The position numbers were made by a program, and so were the translations under genes. Positions 27,066 to 35,972 of a stretch of 64,000 bases of DNA are shown here, piece by piece. The notes beneath the pieces were generated by a model. It was given only the letters and a program-made list of their open reading frames with translations. It searched no databases and was not told where the DNA came from. Positions within the stretch are counted from its first letter, which is position 1. Every line of letters begins with the position of its first letter. This DNA comes from Variovorax paradoxus NBRC 15149 (lineage in GTDB: Bacteria; Pseudomonadota; Gammaproteobacteria; Burkholderiales; Burkholderiaceae_C): contig NZ_BCUT01000001.1 of assembly GCF_001591365.1 (NCBI RefSeq), forward strand, positions 2,542,001 through 2,606,000, written 5' to 3'.

Positions 27066-27992
27066 ATGTCGTCGTCCAAGCGCAAAGTGATCGTGACCAT
27101 CGCCCCCACCGGCGGCATGGCGCACAAGTCGCAGAACCCCCACCTTCCCACCCAGCCCGACGAGATCGCGGCCGACGTGCTGCGCTGCTGGAACGCCGGC
27201 GCGAGCGTGGCCGCCATCCATGCGCGCCGCCCCGACGACGGCGCCACCTGCAGCGCCGACGTGTACCGCGACATCAACAGCCGCATCCGCAACGCCGGCT
27301 GCGACATCGTCATCAACAACTCCACCGGCGGCGGCGTGCATGGCGACATGGTGAAGCCGCTGGCCGGCGACCGCTGGGAGATCGCCTGGAAAGAGCGCAT
27401 CAAGGGCATGGACGCGGGCGCCGAGATGTGCACGCTCGACGCCACCACGCTCAACCTGAGCTTCGAGGGCAGGCAGATCCTGATGGACACGCCCATCACC
27501 CGCGGCCGCGAGCTCGCCGCCGGCATGAAGGCGCGCGGCATCAAGCCCGAGTGGGAGGTGTTCAGCCCCACGCACATCCTGCAGGACACCACCACGCTGA
27601 TCGAGGAAGGCCATGACGACGAGCCCTACTTCATCAACCTGGTGATGAACGTGCACCGCAACTTCCAGAACGCGATGCCGTATTCGCCGCGCTTCCTGCA
27701 GATGATGGTCGACACCCTGCCGCGCGGCAGCATCTTCGGCGTGAGCGGCATCGGCCCCTCGCAGCTGGAAGCCAATGTGGCGGCGCTGCTGCTGGGCGGC
27801 CATGCGCGCGTGGGGCTGGAAGACAACCTCTACTTCCGCCATGGCGAGCTGGCCACCAACGTGCAGCTCACCGAACGTATCGTGCGCGTCATCCATGAAC
27901 TCGACATGGACGTGGCCACGCCGGCCGAAGCCAGGCAGATGATGGGCCTGCCGCGCAGAGGCGGCCCGCGCCCCGAGTTCGCGCCGCGCTGA
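27066..27992 (+). CDS. Beta-keto acid cleavage enzyme (BKACE/DUF849 family)
   Basis: BKACE enzymes condense a beta-keto acid with acetyl-CoA, giving acetoacetate and a new acyl-CoA. The 308-residue protein shows the family pattern: INNSTGGG, and the C-terminal RVGLEDN with Arg248, Glu252 (metal ligand) and Asp253. The usual HxHxRDP zinc motif is altered to A50-I-H52-A-R-R55-P, so the first metal His and the Asp are missing. The start at 27066 ([17 protein letters not shown]) has the site CGGAG. It heads a four-gene rightward cluster with a Bug receptor, a dehydrogenase and a CoA ligase. Substrate not assignable. Confidence 0.9.
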   Translation: MSSSKRKVIVTIAPTGGMAHKSQNPHLPTQPDEIAADVLRCWNAGASVAAIHARRPDDGATCSADVYRDINSRIRNAGCDIVINNSTGGGVHGDMVKPLAGDRWEIAWKERIKGMDAGAEMCTLDATTLNLSFEGRQILMDTPITRGRELAAGMKARGIKPEWEVFSPTHILQDTTTLIEEGHDDEPYFINLVMNVHRNFQNAMPYSPRFLQMMVDTLPRGSIFGVSGIGPSQLEANVAALLLGGHARVGLEDNLYFRHGELATNVQLTERIVRVIHELDMDVATPAEARQMMGLPRRGGPRPEFAPR

Positions 27993-28015
27993 AGAACAAC
28001 CCAAGGAGACATCGC

Positions 28016-29008
28016 ATGGACACCCGCCGCCACTTCCTCCACACGCTCGGCGCAGCCACTGCGCTGGGCGCCCTCTCGCCGCTGGCCGCGCTGGCCCAGG
28101 CGCTCGAGCAGGTCAAGATCTACTACGGCTTCCCGGCCGGCAGTGCCGGCGACAGCGTGGCGCGCCGCGTGGGCGAAAAGCTCGCGGGCTCGGCCTACTG
28201 CCGCAACGCGGCCGTGGTCGAGAACAAGCCGGGCGCCGGCGGGCGCATCGCGCTGGAAACCCTCAGGAGCGCGTCGGCCGACGGCAGCGTGCTGGCGCTG
28301 TCGCCCTTCTCGTGCACCTCGATCTATCCGCACATCTACAGCAAGCTCAGCTACGACCCGGCCAAGGATTTCGCGCCGGTGTCGATCGCCGCCGTCATGC
28401 ACCACGGCCTCGCGGTCGGCCCGCTGGTGCCGCCCGAGGTGCGCACGGTGAAGGACTTCCTCGCCTGGGCCAAGGCCAACCCGAACCAGGCCAGCTACGG
28501 CTCGCCGGCGGCCGGCTCGACGCCGCACTTCATCGGCGCGCTGCTCGGCCTCAACCACGGGGTCGATCTCAAGCACGTGCCCTACCGCGGCTCCATTCCG
28601 GGCGTGACCGACGTGGTGGGCGGACAGATCGCCGCCATGGTCACGCCCAGCGGCGACTTCATTCCCAACCACAAGGCCGGCAAGCTGCGGCTGCTCGCCA
28701 CCTCGGGCAAGGCCCGCTCGCCCTTCTCGCCCGAGGTGCCGACCTTTGCCGAGCAGGGCTTCGCCGAGCTGACCACCGAGGAATGGTTCGGCTTCTACGC
28801 GCCGGCCCGGACGCCGGCCAGCGTGGTGGCAACGGCCAATGCGGCGATCAACGCGGCCATCAAGGAAAAGGTGGTGACCGACAGCCTGGCCGTGGTCGGC
28901 CTGATCGCCCAGGGCTCCACCGCCGAGGAGATGGCGCGCTCGCAGCGCGCCGAGGCCGAGCGCTGGGGCCCGCTGGTCAGGAAGATCGGCTTCACGGCCG
29001 ACTCCTGA
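28016..29008 (+). CDS. Bug-type periplasmic solute receptor (tripartite tricarboxylate transporter family)
   Basis: The 330-residue precursor has a Tat-like or Sec signal (MDTRRHFLHTLGAATALGAL, cleavage near ALAQA) and the Bug fold: KIYYGFPAGSAGDSVARR near the ligand cleft and ENKPGAGGRIALETL. Such receptors bind carboxylic acids and are very abundant in Burkholderiales, often without their membrane partners; none is encoded here. It lies 23 bp after the BKACE gene and 10 bp before the dehydrogenase, so it probably captures the substrate of this pathway. Confidence 0.9.
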   Translation: MDTRRHFLHTLGAATALGALSPLAALAQALEQVKIYYGFPAGSAGDSVARRVGEKLAGSAYCRNAAVVENKPGAGGRIALETLRSASADGSVLALSPFSCTSIYPHIYSKLSYDPAKDFAPVSIAAVMHHGLAVGPLVPPEVRTVKDFLAWAKANPNQASYGSPAAGSTPHFIGALLGLNHGVDLKHVPYRGSIPGVTDVVGGQIAAMVTPSGDFIPNHKAGKLRLLATSGKARSPFSPEVPTFAEQGFAELTTEEWFGFYAPARTPASVVATANAAINAAIKEKVVTDSLAVVGLIAQGSTAEEMARSQRAEAERWGPLVRKIGFTADS

Positions 29009-29018
29009 GGGGATGCAG

Positions 29019-29960
29019 ATGGAACCGACTCCTCAACGCGTCGCGGTGGTTGCCACCGGCGTCATCGGCGCCAGCTGGGCCGCCTACTTCCTCGCGCGCG
29101 GCCTCGACGTGGAGGCCACCGACCCCTCGCTCGATGCCGAGGCGCGGCTGCACGCGGCCGTGGCCGCGCACTGGCCCACGCTGGAGCGCTTCGGCCTGGC
29201 GACCAGCGCCTCGCCCGGGCGGCTGCGCTTTCATGCGCGGCTCGAAGACGCGGTGGCGCAGGCCGACTTCGTCCAGGAAAGCGGCCCCGAGCGGCTGGAT
29301 TTCAAGACCGGCCTGTTCCGGCGCATGGACGAGGCCGCGCCGGCCCACGCGATCCTGGCGTCGAGCTCCTCGGGGCTCGCGATCAGCGCGGTGCAGGCCG
29401 AATGCAAGCATCCGGAACGCGTGGTGCTGGGCCATCCCTTCAACCCGCCGCACCTGATCCCGCTGGTGGAGGTGGTCGGCGGCGAGCGCACCTCGGCTCA
29501 GGCCATCGAACGCGCGATGGCCTTCTACGCCGCCATCGGCAAGCGGCCGATCCATGTGAAGCGCGAGGTCAAGGGCCACATCGCGAACCGGCTGCAGGCC
29601 GCGCTCTGGCGCGAGGCCTTCCACCTGGTCGACGAGGGCGTGGCGAGCGTGGCCGACATCGACACCGCCATTGCGCACGGCCCCGGCCTGCGCTGGGCGG
29701 TGATGGGGCCGTTCATGAACCTGCATCTTTCGGGCGGCGCGGGCGGCATCGAACATGTGCTCGCGCACCTGGGCGGACCGATCGAGGACTGGTGGAAGGA
29801 CCTGGGCGCGCCGTCGATGACGGAAGAACTCAAGCAGAAGGTAGCCGAGGGCGTGGCCGCAGAACTGGGCGCCCGGCGCGTGGCCGAGCTCGAGGTTGCG
29901 CGCGACATGCTGCTGTTAGACCTGATTCGCGCCAAGGCCGACACCGGCAGACTCGATTGA
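29019..29960 (+). CDS. 3-hydroxyacyl-CoA dehydrogenase family, carnitine-dehydrogenase-like
   Basis: The 313-residue protein resembles L-carnitine dehydrogenase, which oxidises a free beta-hydroxy acid to a beta-keto acid with NAD+. The nucleotide motif reads A12-T-G14-V-I-G17, so the first Gly of GxGxxG is Ala. HPFNPPHLIPLVEVV contains the catalytic-region His, and SSSSGL the conserved Ser. A second ATG at 29019 is preferred since GAGGGG lies 6 bases upstream; the ATG at 29013 is too close. Pairing with a BKACE enzyme mirrors carnitine catabolism, where dehydrocarnitine is the BKACE substrate, but the rest of that route is absent here. Confidence 0.85.
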   Translation: MEPTPQRVAVVATGVIGASWAAYFLARGLDVEATDPSLDAEARLHAAVAAHWPTLERFGLATSASPGRLRFHARLEDAVAQADFVQESGPERLDFKTGLFRRMDEAAPAHAILASSSSGLAISAVQAECKHPERVVLGHPFNPPHLIPLVEVVGGERTSAQAIERAMAFYAAIGKRPIHVKREVKGHIANRLQAALWREAFHLVDEGVASVADIDTAIAHGPGLRWAVMGPFMNLHLSGGAGGIEHVLAHLGGPIEDWWKDLGAPSMTEELKQKVAEGVAAELGARRVAELEVARDMLLLDLIRAKADTGRLD

Positions 29961-29961
29961 A

Positions 29962-31779
29962 ATGAACGACGACCACTTCCTTTTGGACCCCAGCCAGATC
30001 GCCCCGCCGCGCACCGTGCGCATCGACTTCGACGACGGCTCCTTCGCGCTGCGTTCGCCGATGGCGCTCAAGCCCTATGCGCGCTGCATCGGCGAATGGC
30101 TGGAGCGCTGGGCGCGCGAGACGCCCGAGGCGCTGGCCTTCGCGGAACGCGACGACAGCGGCGAAGGCTGGCGCAAGCTCGACTACCGCGCGCTGCGCCA
30201 AGCCGTGGGTGCCGTCGCGCAGGCGCTGCTCGACCTGAAGCTGCCGGCCGACAAGCCCATCGTGATCCTCTCGGACAACGCGATCGACCACGCGGTGCTG
30301 ATGCTCGCGGCCATGCATATCGGCCGCACCGCCTGCTCGCTGTCGAGCGCGTATTCGCGCATGGCCAAGGATCCGTCGCGGCTGCACGGCATGCTGCAGG
30401 CGCTGCAGCCGGCGCTGATCTACGCCTCGGATGCCAAGGTCTACGGCGGCGCGCTCGCGGGCTGCGGCGTCGAGGCGCCCGCGGTGTTCAGCCGCAACGC
30501 CGATGCGCATGCGGGCGCCCTGCCCTTTGCGCAACTGCTGCAGGCGAGCGAGACGCCGGCCGTGATGCAGGCCTACGAAGCCATCCTGCCCGACACCCAC
30601 GCCAAGTACCTGCTGACCTCGGGCTCCACCGGCAAGCCCAAGGTGGTGATCAACACGCACCGCATGCTCTGCGCCAACCAGCAGATGATGGCGCAGACTT
30701 GGCGCTTCCTCGAATACGAGAAGCCGGTGCTGGTCGACTGGCTGCCCTGGAGTCACACCTTCGGCGGCAACCACAACCTGCACATGGTGCTCGCCCATGG
30801 CGGCGCGCTCTACATCGACGAGGGCCGGCCCGCGCCGGGCCTGATCGAGAAGACCGTGCGCAACCTGCGCGAGGTGAAGCCCACGCTGCTGTTCAACGTG
30901 CCGCGCGGCTTCGACATGCTGCTGCCTTTTCTCGAAGCCGACGATGCGCTCGCGCGCGAAGTGCTCTCGCGGCTGCGGCTGGCCTTCTATGCGGCCGCGG
31001 CGCTCGCGCCCTCGAGCTGGCAGCGGCTCGAAGCCGTGGCCCAGCGCGTGCGGCCCGAGCGGCCGCTGTGGCTCACCACCTCCTGGGGCGCCACGGAGAC
31101 CTCGCCGGCCATCACCTCGGCGCACTGGAAGCTCGATGGCGCGGGCTGCATCGGCGCGCCGCTGCCGGGGCTCGAACTCAAGTTCGTGCCCAACGGCCAG
31201 AAGCTCGAGATGCGCGTCAAGGGCGTCTCTGTGTTCCCGGGCTACCGCCACGCACCGCGCGAAACGGCCGAAGCCTTCGACGATGAGGGCTACTACCGCA
31301 TCGGCGATGCCGGCTTTCTCGCCAACCCCGCCGAGCCCTCGCAGGGCGTGATCTTCAATGGCCGCGTGGCCGAGGACTTCAAGCTCTCGAGCGGCACCTG
31401 GGTCTCGGTGGGCACGCTGCGCGTGAAGCTGGTCTCGATGCTGGCGCCGCATGTGCAGGACGTGGTGCTCACCGGCCATGACCGCGACGAGATCGGCATG
31501 CTGGTGTTCGCGAGCCCGCAGGCCGCCTCGCTCGCGCCGCAGGCGCTGCAAGCACGCATCGCCGAAGTGCTGCGCACGCTGCGCAGCGAAGGCGCGGGTT
31601 CCTCGAAGTGCCCCACGCGCGCGTTGGTGCTCGCCGAGCCGCCGAGCCTGGACGCGGGCGAGATCACCGACAAGGGCTACATCAACCAGCGCGCGGTGCT
31701 CACGCGGCGCGCGGCCGAGGTGGCGCGGCTGCATGCCGGCGCGCATCACGACCTGCAGGTCATCCGGCTGCGCGACTGA
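29962..31779 (+). CDS. Feruloyl-CoA synthase-like acyl-CoA ligase
   Basis: The 605-residue ANL-family ligase activates a carboxylic acid to its CoA ester. The phosphate loop TSGSTGKPK is at 219-227, and TTSWGATETSPA is the A5 region. The C-terminal DAGEITDKGYINQRA, with Lys571, is the hallmark of feruloyl-CoA synthases. It begins two bases after the dehydrogenase stop. Since it sits with BKACE and a beta-hydroxy acid dehydrogenase, its substrate may be a hydroxycinnamate-like acid or the free acid released in this pathway; this is inference. Confidence 0.88.
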   Translation: MNDDHFLLDPSQIAPPRTVRIDFDDGSFALRSPMALKPYARCIGEWLERWARETPEALAFAERDDSGEGWRKLDYRALRQAVGAVAQALLDLKLPADKPIVILSDNAIDHAVLMLAAMHIGRTACSLSSAYSRMAKDPSRLHGMLQALQPALIYASDAKVYGGALAGCGVEAPAVFSRNADAHAGALPFAQLLQASETPAVMQAYEAILPDTHAKYLLTSGSTGKPKVVINTHRMLCANQQMMAQTWRFLEYEKPVLVDWLPWSHTFGGNHNLHMVLAHGGALYIDEGRPAPGLIEKTVRNLREVKPTLLFNVPRGFDMLLPFLEADDALAREVLSRLRLAFYAAAALAPSSWQRLEAVAQRVRPERPLWLTTSWGATETSPAITSAHWKLDGAGCIGAPLPGLELKFVPNGQKLEMRVKGVSVFPGYRHAPRETAEAFDDEGYYRIGDAGFLANPAEPSQGVIFNGRVAEDFKLSSGTWVSVGTLRVKLVSMLAPHVQDVVLTGHDRDEIGMLVFASPQAASLAPQALQARIAEVLRTLRSEGAGSSKCPTRALVLAEPPSLDAGEITDKGYINQRAVLTRRAAEVARLHAGAHHDLQVIRLRD

Positions 31780-31793
31780 GCGAGCCAGTCGCC

Positions 31794-33134
31794 TCAAGGC
31801 GAAGCCCGCGCCCCCTTGCGGGCTGCCGGCGCCGGCTTCTTCTTCACCGGCTCTTCCGCGCCGAAGAGCTTTTCCAACTGCTGCCCCGCGCGCGCGCCGA
31901 GGGCCGTGCCCACGCCCGGCAGCACCGCGGTGCCGACCGCCGCGCCGGCCAGCGCGCCGCCGGTCAGCGAGACCTCCGGCTCGCTCATGGTCCCGCCGAT
32001 CTTGAGCGGCATGCCCACCACGCCGTCGATGAGGTCGACCGCGATCTCGCCGTCCAGCTTGCGGTTGAAGAGCCGCAGGCGGCCGCTCGCGGTGAGCACG
32101 CCCGAGCGCGCCTTGAGCCCGGTGTAGCGCATCACGACCCCGTCATCGGTGCCCTGCGTGTCGAGCACGCCGGTGAGCTCGTCCAGCGGCGTGGTGCCGC
32201 CGCGGCTGATGCCGGCGGTGGTCACGGCCTTGGCCAGGTCCAGCCGCGTGAGCGTGGCGGGCTGGACCGAGAAGGTGGTGCGGGTGCGCAGGCTGCGCAA
32301 GAGCGCACCTACCTCTTCGGCCTCGGCCACCAGCATCGATTGGCCCGAGGCCTTGCCGGCCACGGCGCTGCGCCGGCCGAAGGCCTGCAGCATGCCCTCG
32401 ATGTCCACCTGCCGCGGCTCGAGTTCGGCCGACACGCGCAGCAGGTCGTTCGGCGGCAGGGTCTCGAACCAGGCCACGCCGTTCGCCGTGCCGCCGCCAA
32501 TGTCGATGCGGGTGCGCCACCGGTCCTGGCCGGCGGCGCGGTCCAGGCGCAGCCGGGCGGGCGGCGAGGCGCCGGCGCGCTCGATGCGCGCCTGGCGCGG
32601 GCGCCAGCCGGCGTCGAAAGTGATTTCGCCGTCGTAGGCCAGCGCCATGTTGCGCCGGTCGATCCAGACCAGGTCGCGCCAGCGCAGCTTTTCGAGCGGA
32701 ACCGGCGCCAGCGTCCAGGGCGCGGGCAGCGCGACGATGCGCCCGTCCTCCTTCGGCTTGGGGCTGCCGCCGCGGATTGCGCGCACCGACTCGCGCGGCA
32801 GCACCAGGCTCTCGATCTCGACCTCGTCGATGGCGACGACCCGCCGCAGCAGCTCCCTGAGCTTGAGCTGGACCGTGATGCGGCGCAGCGTGACAGGGCG
32901 CGGCTGCTCGGTGGCCAGGTCGGACAGCACCAGCACGGGGCTGGGCCACAGCGCCCAGTGCGCGCCGCCGATCTTCAGGCCGACGCCGAAGCGCTTCTCG
33001 AAACCCTCGGCGATGCGCGCGGCCACTTCCTCGTCGCTGGGCAGGTGGGTGCTCGCCACCCACAGCAGCGCGCCGGTGCCCAGCAGCAGGACCGCGGCAA
33101 TGCCGATGAGCCAACGGCGAAGGGGGCGTTTCAT
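31794..33134 (-). CDS. AsmA-like inner-membrane-anchored protein
   Basis: The 446-residue protein has one N-terminal membrane anchor (residues 8-28, LIGIAAVLLLGTGALLWVA) and a long beta-rich periplasmic body typical of the AsmA/TamB-like superfamily, which is implicated in lipid transport or envelope homeostasis. The segment VAARIAEGFEKRFGVGLKI near the start is the conserved AsmA N-terminal motif. Two short Gly/Ala-rich hydrophobic stretches (GGALAGAAVGTAVLPGVGTA) lie near the C-terminus, before a basic tail. It is divergent from a thioesterase gene. Precise role unknown. Confidence 0.8.
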   Translation of the reverse strand: MKRPLRRWLIGIAAVLLLGTGALLWVASTHLPSDEEVAARIAEGFEKRFGVGLKIGGAHWALWPSPVLVLSDLATEQPRPVTLRRITVQLKLRELLRRVVAIDEVEIESLVLPRESVRAIRGGSPKPKEDGRIVALPAPWTLAPVPLEKLRWRDLVWIDRRNMALAYDGEITFDAGWRPRQARIERAGASPPARLRLDRAAGQDRWRTRIDIGGGTANGVAWFETLPPNDLLRVSAELEPRQVDIEGMLQAFGRRSAVAGKASGQSMLVAEAEEVGALLRSLRTRTTFSVQPATLTRLDLAKAVTTAGISRGGTTPLDELTGVLDTQGTDDGVVMRYTGLKARSGVLTASGRLRLFNRKLDGEIAVDLIDGVVGMPLKIGGTMSEPEVSLTGGALAGAAVGTAVLPGVGTALGARAGQQLEKLFGAEEPVKKKPAPAARKGARASP

Positions 33135-33217
33135 CGCGCCAACTTAGCACGCAAAGGCGACTGCCGTTGTCAGCCCCCGTCGCTATAGTTTCCCAAACCC
33201 TGCACTGGAGAAACCGA

Positions 33218-33640
33218 ATGCGTATCTGGAAAAAAGACATCTCTGTCGAGGAACTGACCCGCAACCACATCGGCACCGCCGTGTCCACGCTGGGCATGGA
33301 GTTCCTGGAGGTGGGCGACGACTTCATCCGCGCCCGCGTGCCGGTGGACGAACGCACCCGCCAGCCCTACGGCATCCTGCATGGCGGCGTCTCGGTGGTG
33401 CTGGCCGAGACACTGGGCTCCTGCGGCGCGCACTACTCGGCCCCCGAGGGCGACCGGGCCGTGGGGCTGGACATCAACGCCAACCACATCCGCTCCGCCA
33501 CGAGCGGCTGGGTCACGGGCACCGCGCGGCCGGTGCACCGCGGGCGCACCACGCAGGTGTGGCAGATCGACATGACGAACGACGCGGGCGAATTGACCTG
33601 CGTCTCGCGCATCACAATGGCGGTGCTGCCGCCGCGCTAG
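33218..33640 (+). CDS. Hot-dog fold thioesterase (PaaI/YdiI type)
   Basis: The 140-residue protein carries the hot-dog motif YGILHGGVSVVLAETLGS, where the His-Gly-Gly and the downstream Glu are the expected active site of 4-hydroxybenzoyl-CoA-type thioesterases. The second half (VGLDINANHIRSATSGWVTGTA) is the typical central strand. It probably cleaves an acyl-CoA in the cytosol. The start has the site CTGGAGAAA. It stands alone between the AsmA-like gene and uracil permease; a hairpin CCGCCCG...CGGGCGG follows near 33661-33680. Confidence 0.9.
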   Translation: MRIWKKDISVEELTRNHIGTAVSTLGMEFLEVGDDFIRARVPVDERTRQPYGILHGGVSVVLAETLGSCGAHYSAPEGDRAVGLDINANHIRSATSGWVTGTARPVHRGRTTQVWQIDMTNDAGELTCVSRITMAVLPPR

Positions 33641-33735
33641 CCAGGAGAAGAGAAGAAAATCCGCCCGGCACGCGGGCGGCAGCGGGCCGAGAGAAGCCCC
33701 AGGAACATCAATAACTACCGAGGAGATAACCACTC

Positions 33736-35022
33736 ATGAGCAACCTGTTCAGCTGGCGCGAAGTCGCCGCCACCGAGGGCCGCGTGGTCGCGCCCGACGA
33801 ACGCCTGCCCTGGCTGCAGACCGGCGCGATGGGCGTGCAGCACGTGATCGCGATGTTCGGCGCCACGGTGCTGGCGCCCATCCTCATGGGCTTCAGCCCC
33901 AACATCGCCATCCTGATGAGCGGCATCGGCACGCTGATCTTCTTCCTGGTGACGGGCGGCAAGGTGCCCAGCTACCTGGGCTCGAGCTTCGCGTTCATCG
34001 GCGTGGTGATCGCGGCCAGCGGCTACGCGGGCAAGGGGCCCAACGCCAACATCGCGGTGGCGCTGGGCGGCATCGTGGCCTGCGGGGTGGTCTACATCCT
34101 GATCGGCGCCCTCGTGCAGGCGATCGGCACCGGCTGGATCGAGCGCTTCATGCCGCCGGTGGTCACGGGCGCCGTGGTGGCGGTGATCGGGCTCAACCTG
34201 GCGGGCGTGCCGATCAAGAACATGGCGGCCAGCAATTTCGACTCGTGGATGCAGGCCGTCACCTTTCTCTGCGTGGGGCTGGTGGCGGTGTTCACGCGCG
34301 GCATGCTGCAGCGCCTGCTGATCCTGGTCGGGCTCATCCTGGCTACTGCGGTCTATGCGCTGCTGACCAACCTCTTGGGCATGGGCAAGCCGGTCGACCT
34401 GTCCGGCATTGCCAATGCGGCCTGGTTCGGCATGCCCACCTTCACCGCGCCGGTGTTCACCACCAACGCCATGCTGCTGATCGCCCCCGTGGCCATCATC
34501 CTGGTGGCCGAGAACCTCGGCCACCTGAAGGCGGTCACGGCCATGACGGGGCGCAACCTCGACCCCTACATCGGCCGCGCCTTCATCGGCGACGGCATTG
34601 CCACGGTGGTGAGCGGCGCCTCGGGCGGCACCGGCGTGACCACCTATGCCGAGAACATCGGCGTGATGGCGGCCACGCGCATCTACTCGACGGCGGTGTT
34701 CGTGGTGGCCGCGCTCATTGCGCTGGTGCTGGGCTTCAGCCCCAAGTTCGGCGCGCTGATCCAGGCGATTCCGCTGCCGGTGATGGGCGGCGTGAGCATC
34801 GTGGTGTTCGGCTTGATCGCCATTGCGGGCGCCAAGATCTGGGTCGACAACAAGGTCGACTTCTCGCAGAACAAGAACCTGATCGTGGCCGCCATCACGC
34901 TGATCATCGGCACCGGCGACTTCACGCTGAAGTTCGGCGATTTCGCATTGGGCGGCATCGGCACCGCGACTTTCGGCGCGATCATTCTTTACGCACTGCT
35001 CGGCAGATCGCGCAACGCCTGA
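33736..35022 (+). CDS. Uracil/xanthine permease, NCS2 family (UraA-like)
   Basis: The 428-residue membrane protein has about 12-14 hydrophobic segments and the NCS2 signature: QHVIAMFGATVLAPILMG near residue 35, GSSFAFIG, and LVAENLGHLKAVTAMTG with the conserved Glu of the substrate site in helix 8. It imports uracil or a related nucleobase by proton symport. The ribosome site is GAGGAG. It is a monocistronic gene between the thioesterase and minC. Confidence 0.92.
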   Translation: MSNLFSWREVAATEGRVVAPDERLPWLQTGAMGVQHVIAMFGATVLAPILMGFSPNIAILMSGIGTLIFFLVTGGKVPSYLGSSFAFIGVVIAASGYAGKGPNANIAVALGGIVACGVVYILIGALVQAIGTGWIERFMPPVVTGAVVAVIGLNLAGVPIKNMAASNFDSWMQAVTFLCVGLVAVFTRGMLQRLLILVGLILATAVYALLTNLLGMGKPVDLSGIANAAWFGMPTFTAPVFTTNAMLLIAPVAIILVAENLGHLKAVTAMTGRNLDPYIGRAFIGDGIATVVSGASGGTGVTTYAENIGVMAATRIYSTAVFVVAALIALVLGFSPKFGALIQAIPLPVMGGVSIVVFGLIAIAGAKIWVDNKVDFSQNKNLIVAAITLIIGTGDFTLKFGDFALGGIGTATFGAIILYALLGRSRNA

Positions 35023-35143
35023 GCCTTTTAAAAGTGAAACCTCGTGCAATAAATGTTCTGCGGGGTGATTGAAGCGGGCCCCGTTCACTGGCCGGAAGCC
35101 CGCGCCCGTTAGACTTCAACGCTTTTCGCACCGACGTTTTCCA

Positions 35144-35917
35144 ATGGCCGATGTCTCCGCCGCGCGCACCAAGGCGGTTTTCGAATTCAAGAGCGCCACG
35201 CTGCCGCTGATCGCAGTGATCCTCAAGACGGCCGACCTGGCCGTGCTGGCCGAGGCCCTCGACGCGCAGCTGGCCGATTCGCCCGATTTCTTCGAGCAGG
35301 AGCCGGTGGTCATCGACCTCTCGCAGCTTCAGCCGGACGAGGAAAGCGGCGAGGAATCCCCGGCGCTCGACTTCGCGGCGCTGCGCGGCCTGCTGGCGCG
35401 CCACCAGACGCAGCCGATTGCGGTGCGCGGGGGCAACAACGCCCAGAATGCCGCGGCGCGCGCCGCCGGCCTGTCGCTCACGGCCATGCCGGTGGCGCCC
35501 GCGCCGCGCTCACCGGCGCCGCCAGCCGCTTCGCCGGCGCCCGCCAGCGAAGCACCGCAGATCGTGCGCGAAGTGCCGGTGCCGGCCAACGGCACGCTGC
35601 TGATCGACAAGCCGCTGCGTTCGGGCCAGCAGGTCTACGCCCGCGGCGGCGACGTGGTGGTGACCGCCGTGGTGAGCTTCGGCGCCGAGGTCATTGCCGA
35701 CGGCAACGTGCACGTCTACGCGCCGCTGCGGGGCAAGGCCATTGCCGGCGCGCGCGGCAACACCGAGGCGCGCATCTTCTCGACCTGCATGGAAGCGCAG
35801 CTCGTGGCCATTGCGGGCATCTATCGCACCAACGAGGTGCCGCTGCCCGACCCGGTGCTCGGCAAGCCGGCCCAGATACGCCTGGATGGCAAGAAGCTGG
35901 TGATCGATCCGATCTGA
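35144..35917 (+). CDS. minC: Septum site-determining protein MinC
   Basis: MinC blocks FtsZ assembly away from mid-cell. The 257-residue protein has an N-terminal FtsZ-inhibiting domain (about 5-110), a Pro/Ala-rich linker (about 118-150) and a C-terminal beta-helical domain that binds MinD. In the latter, SGQQVYARGGDVVVT and GNVHVYAPLRGKAIAGARGN are the conserved repeats. The ATG at 35144 (MADVSAARTKAVFEFK) fits the family start. It heads minCDE, with 55 bp to minD. Confidence 0.95.
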   Translation: MADVSAARTKAVFEFKSATLPLIAVILKTADLAVLAEALDAQLADSPDFFEQEPVVIDLSQLQPDEESGEESPALDFAALRGLLARHQTQPIAVRGGNNAQNAAARAAGLSLTAMPVAPAPRSPAPPAASPAPASEAPQIVREVPVPANGTLLIDKPLRSGQQVYARGGDVVVTAVVSFGAEVIADGNVHVYAPLRGKAIAGARGNTEARIFSTCMEAQLVAIAGIYRTNEVPLPDPVLGKPAQIRLDGKKLVIDPI

Positions 35918-35972
35918 TGTGCCGAGGCACATCCGACCAACAACAACCGAATTGAAACAAGAAGGAATGGCC

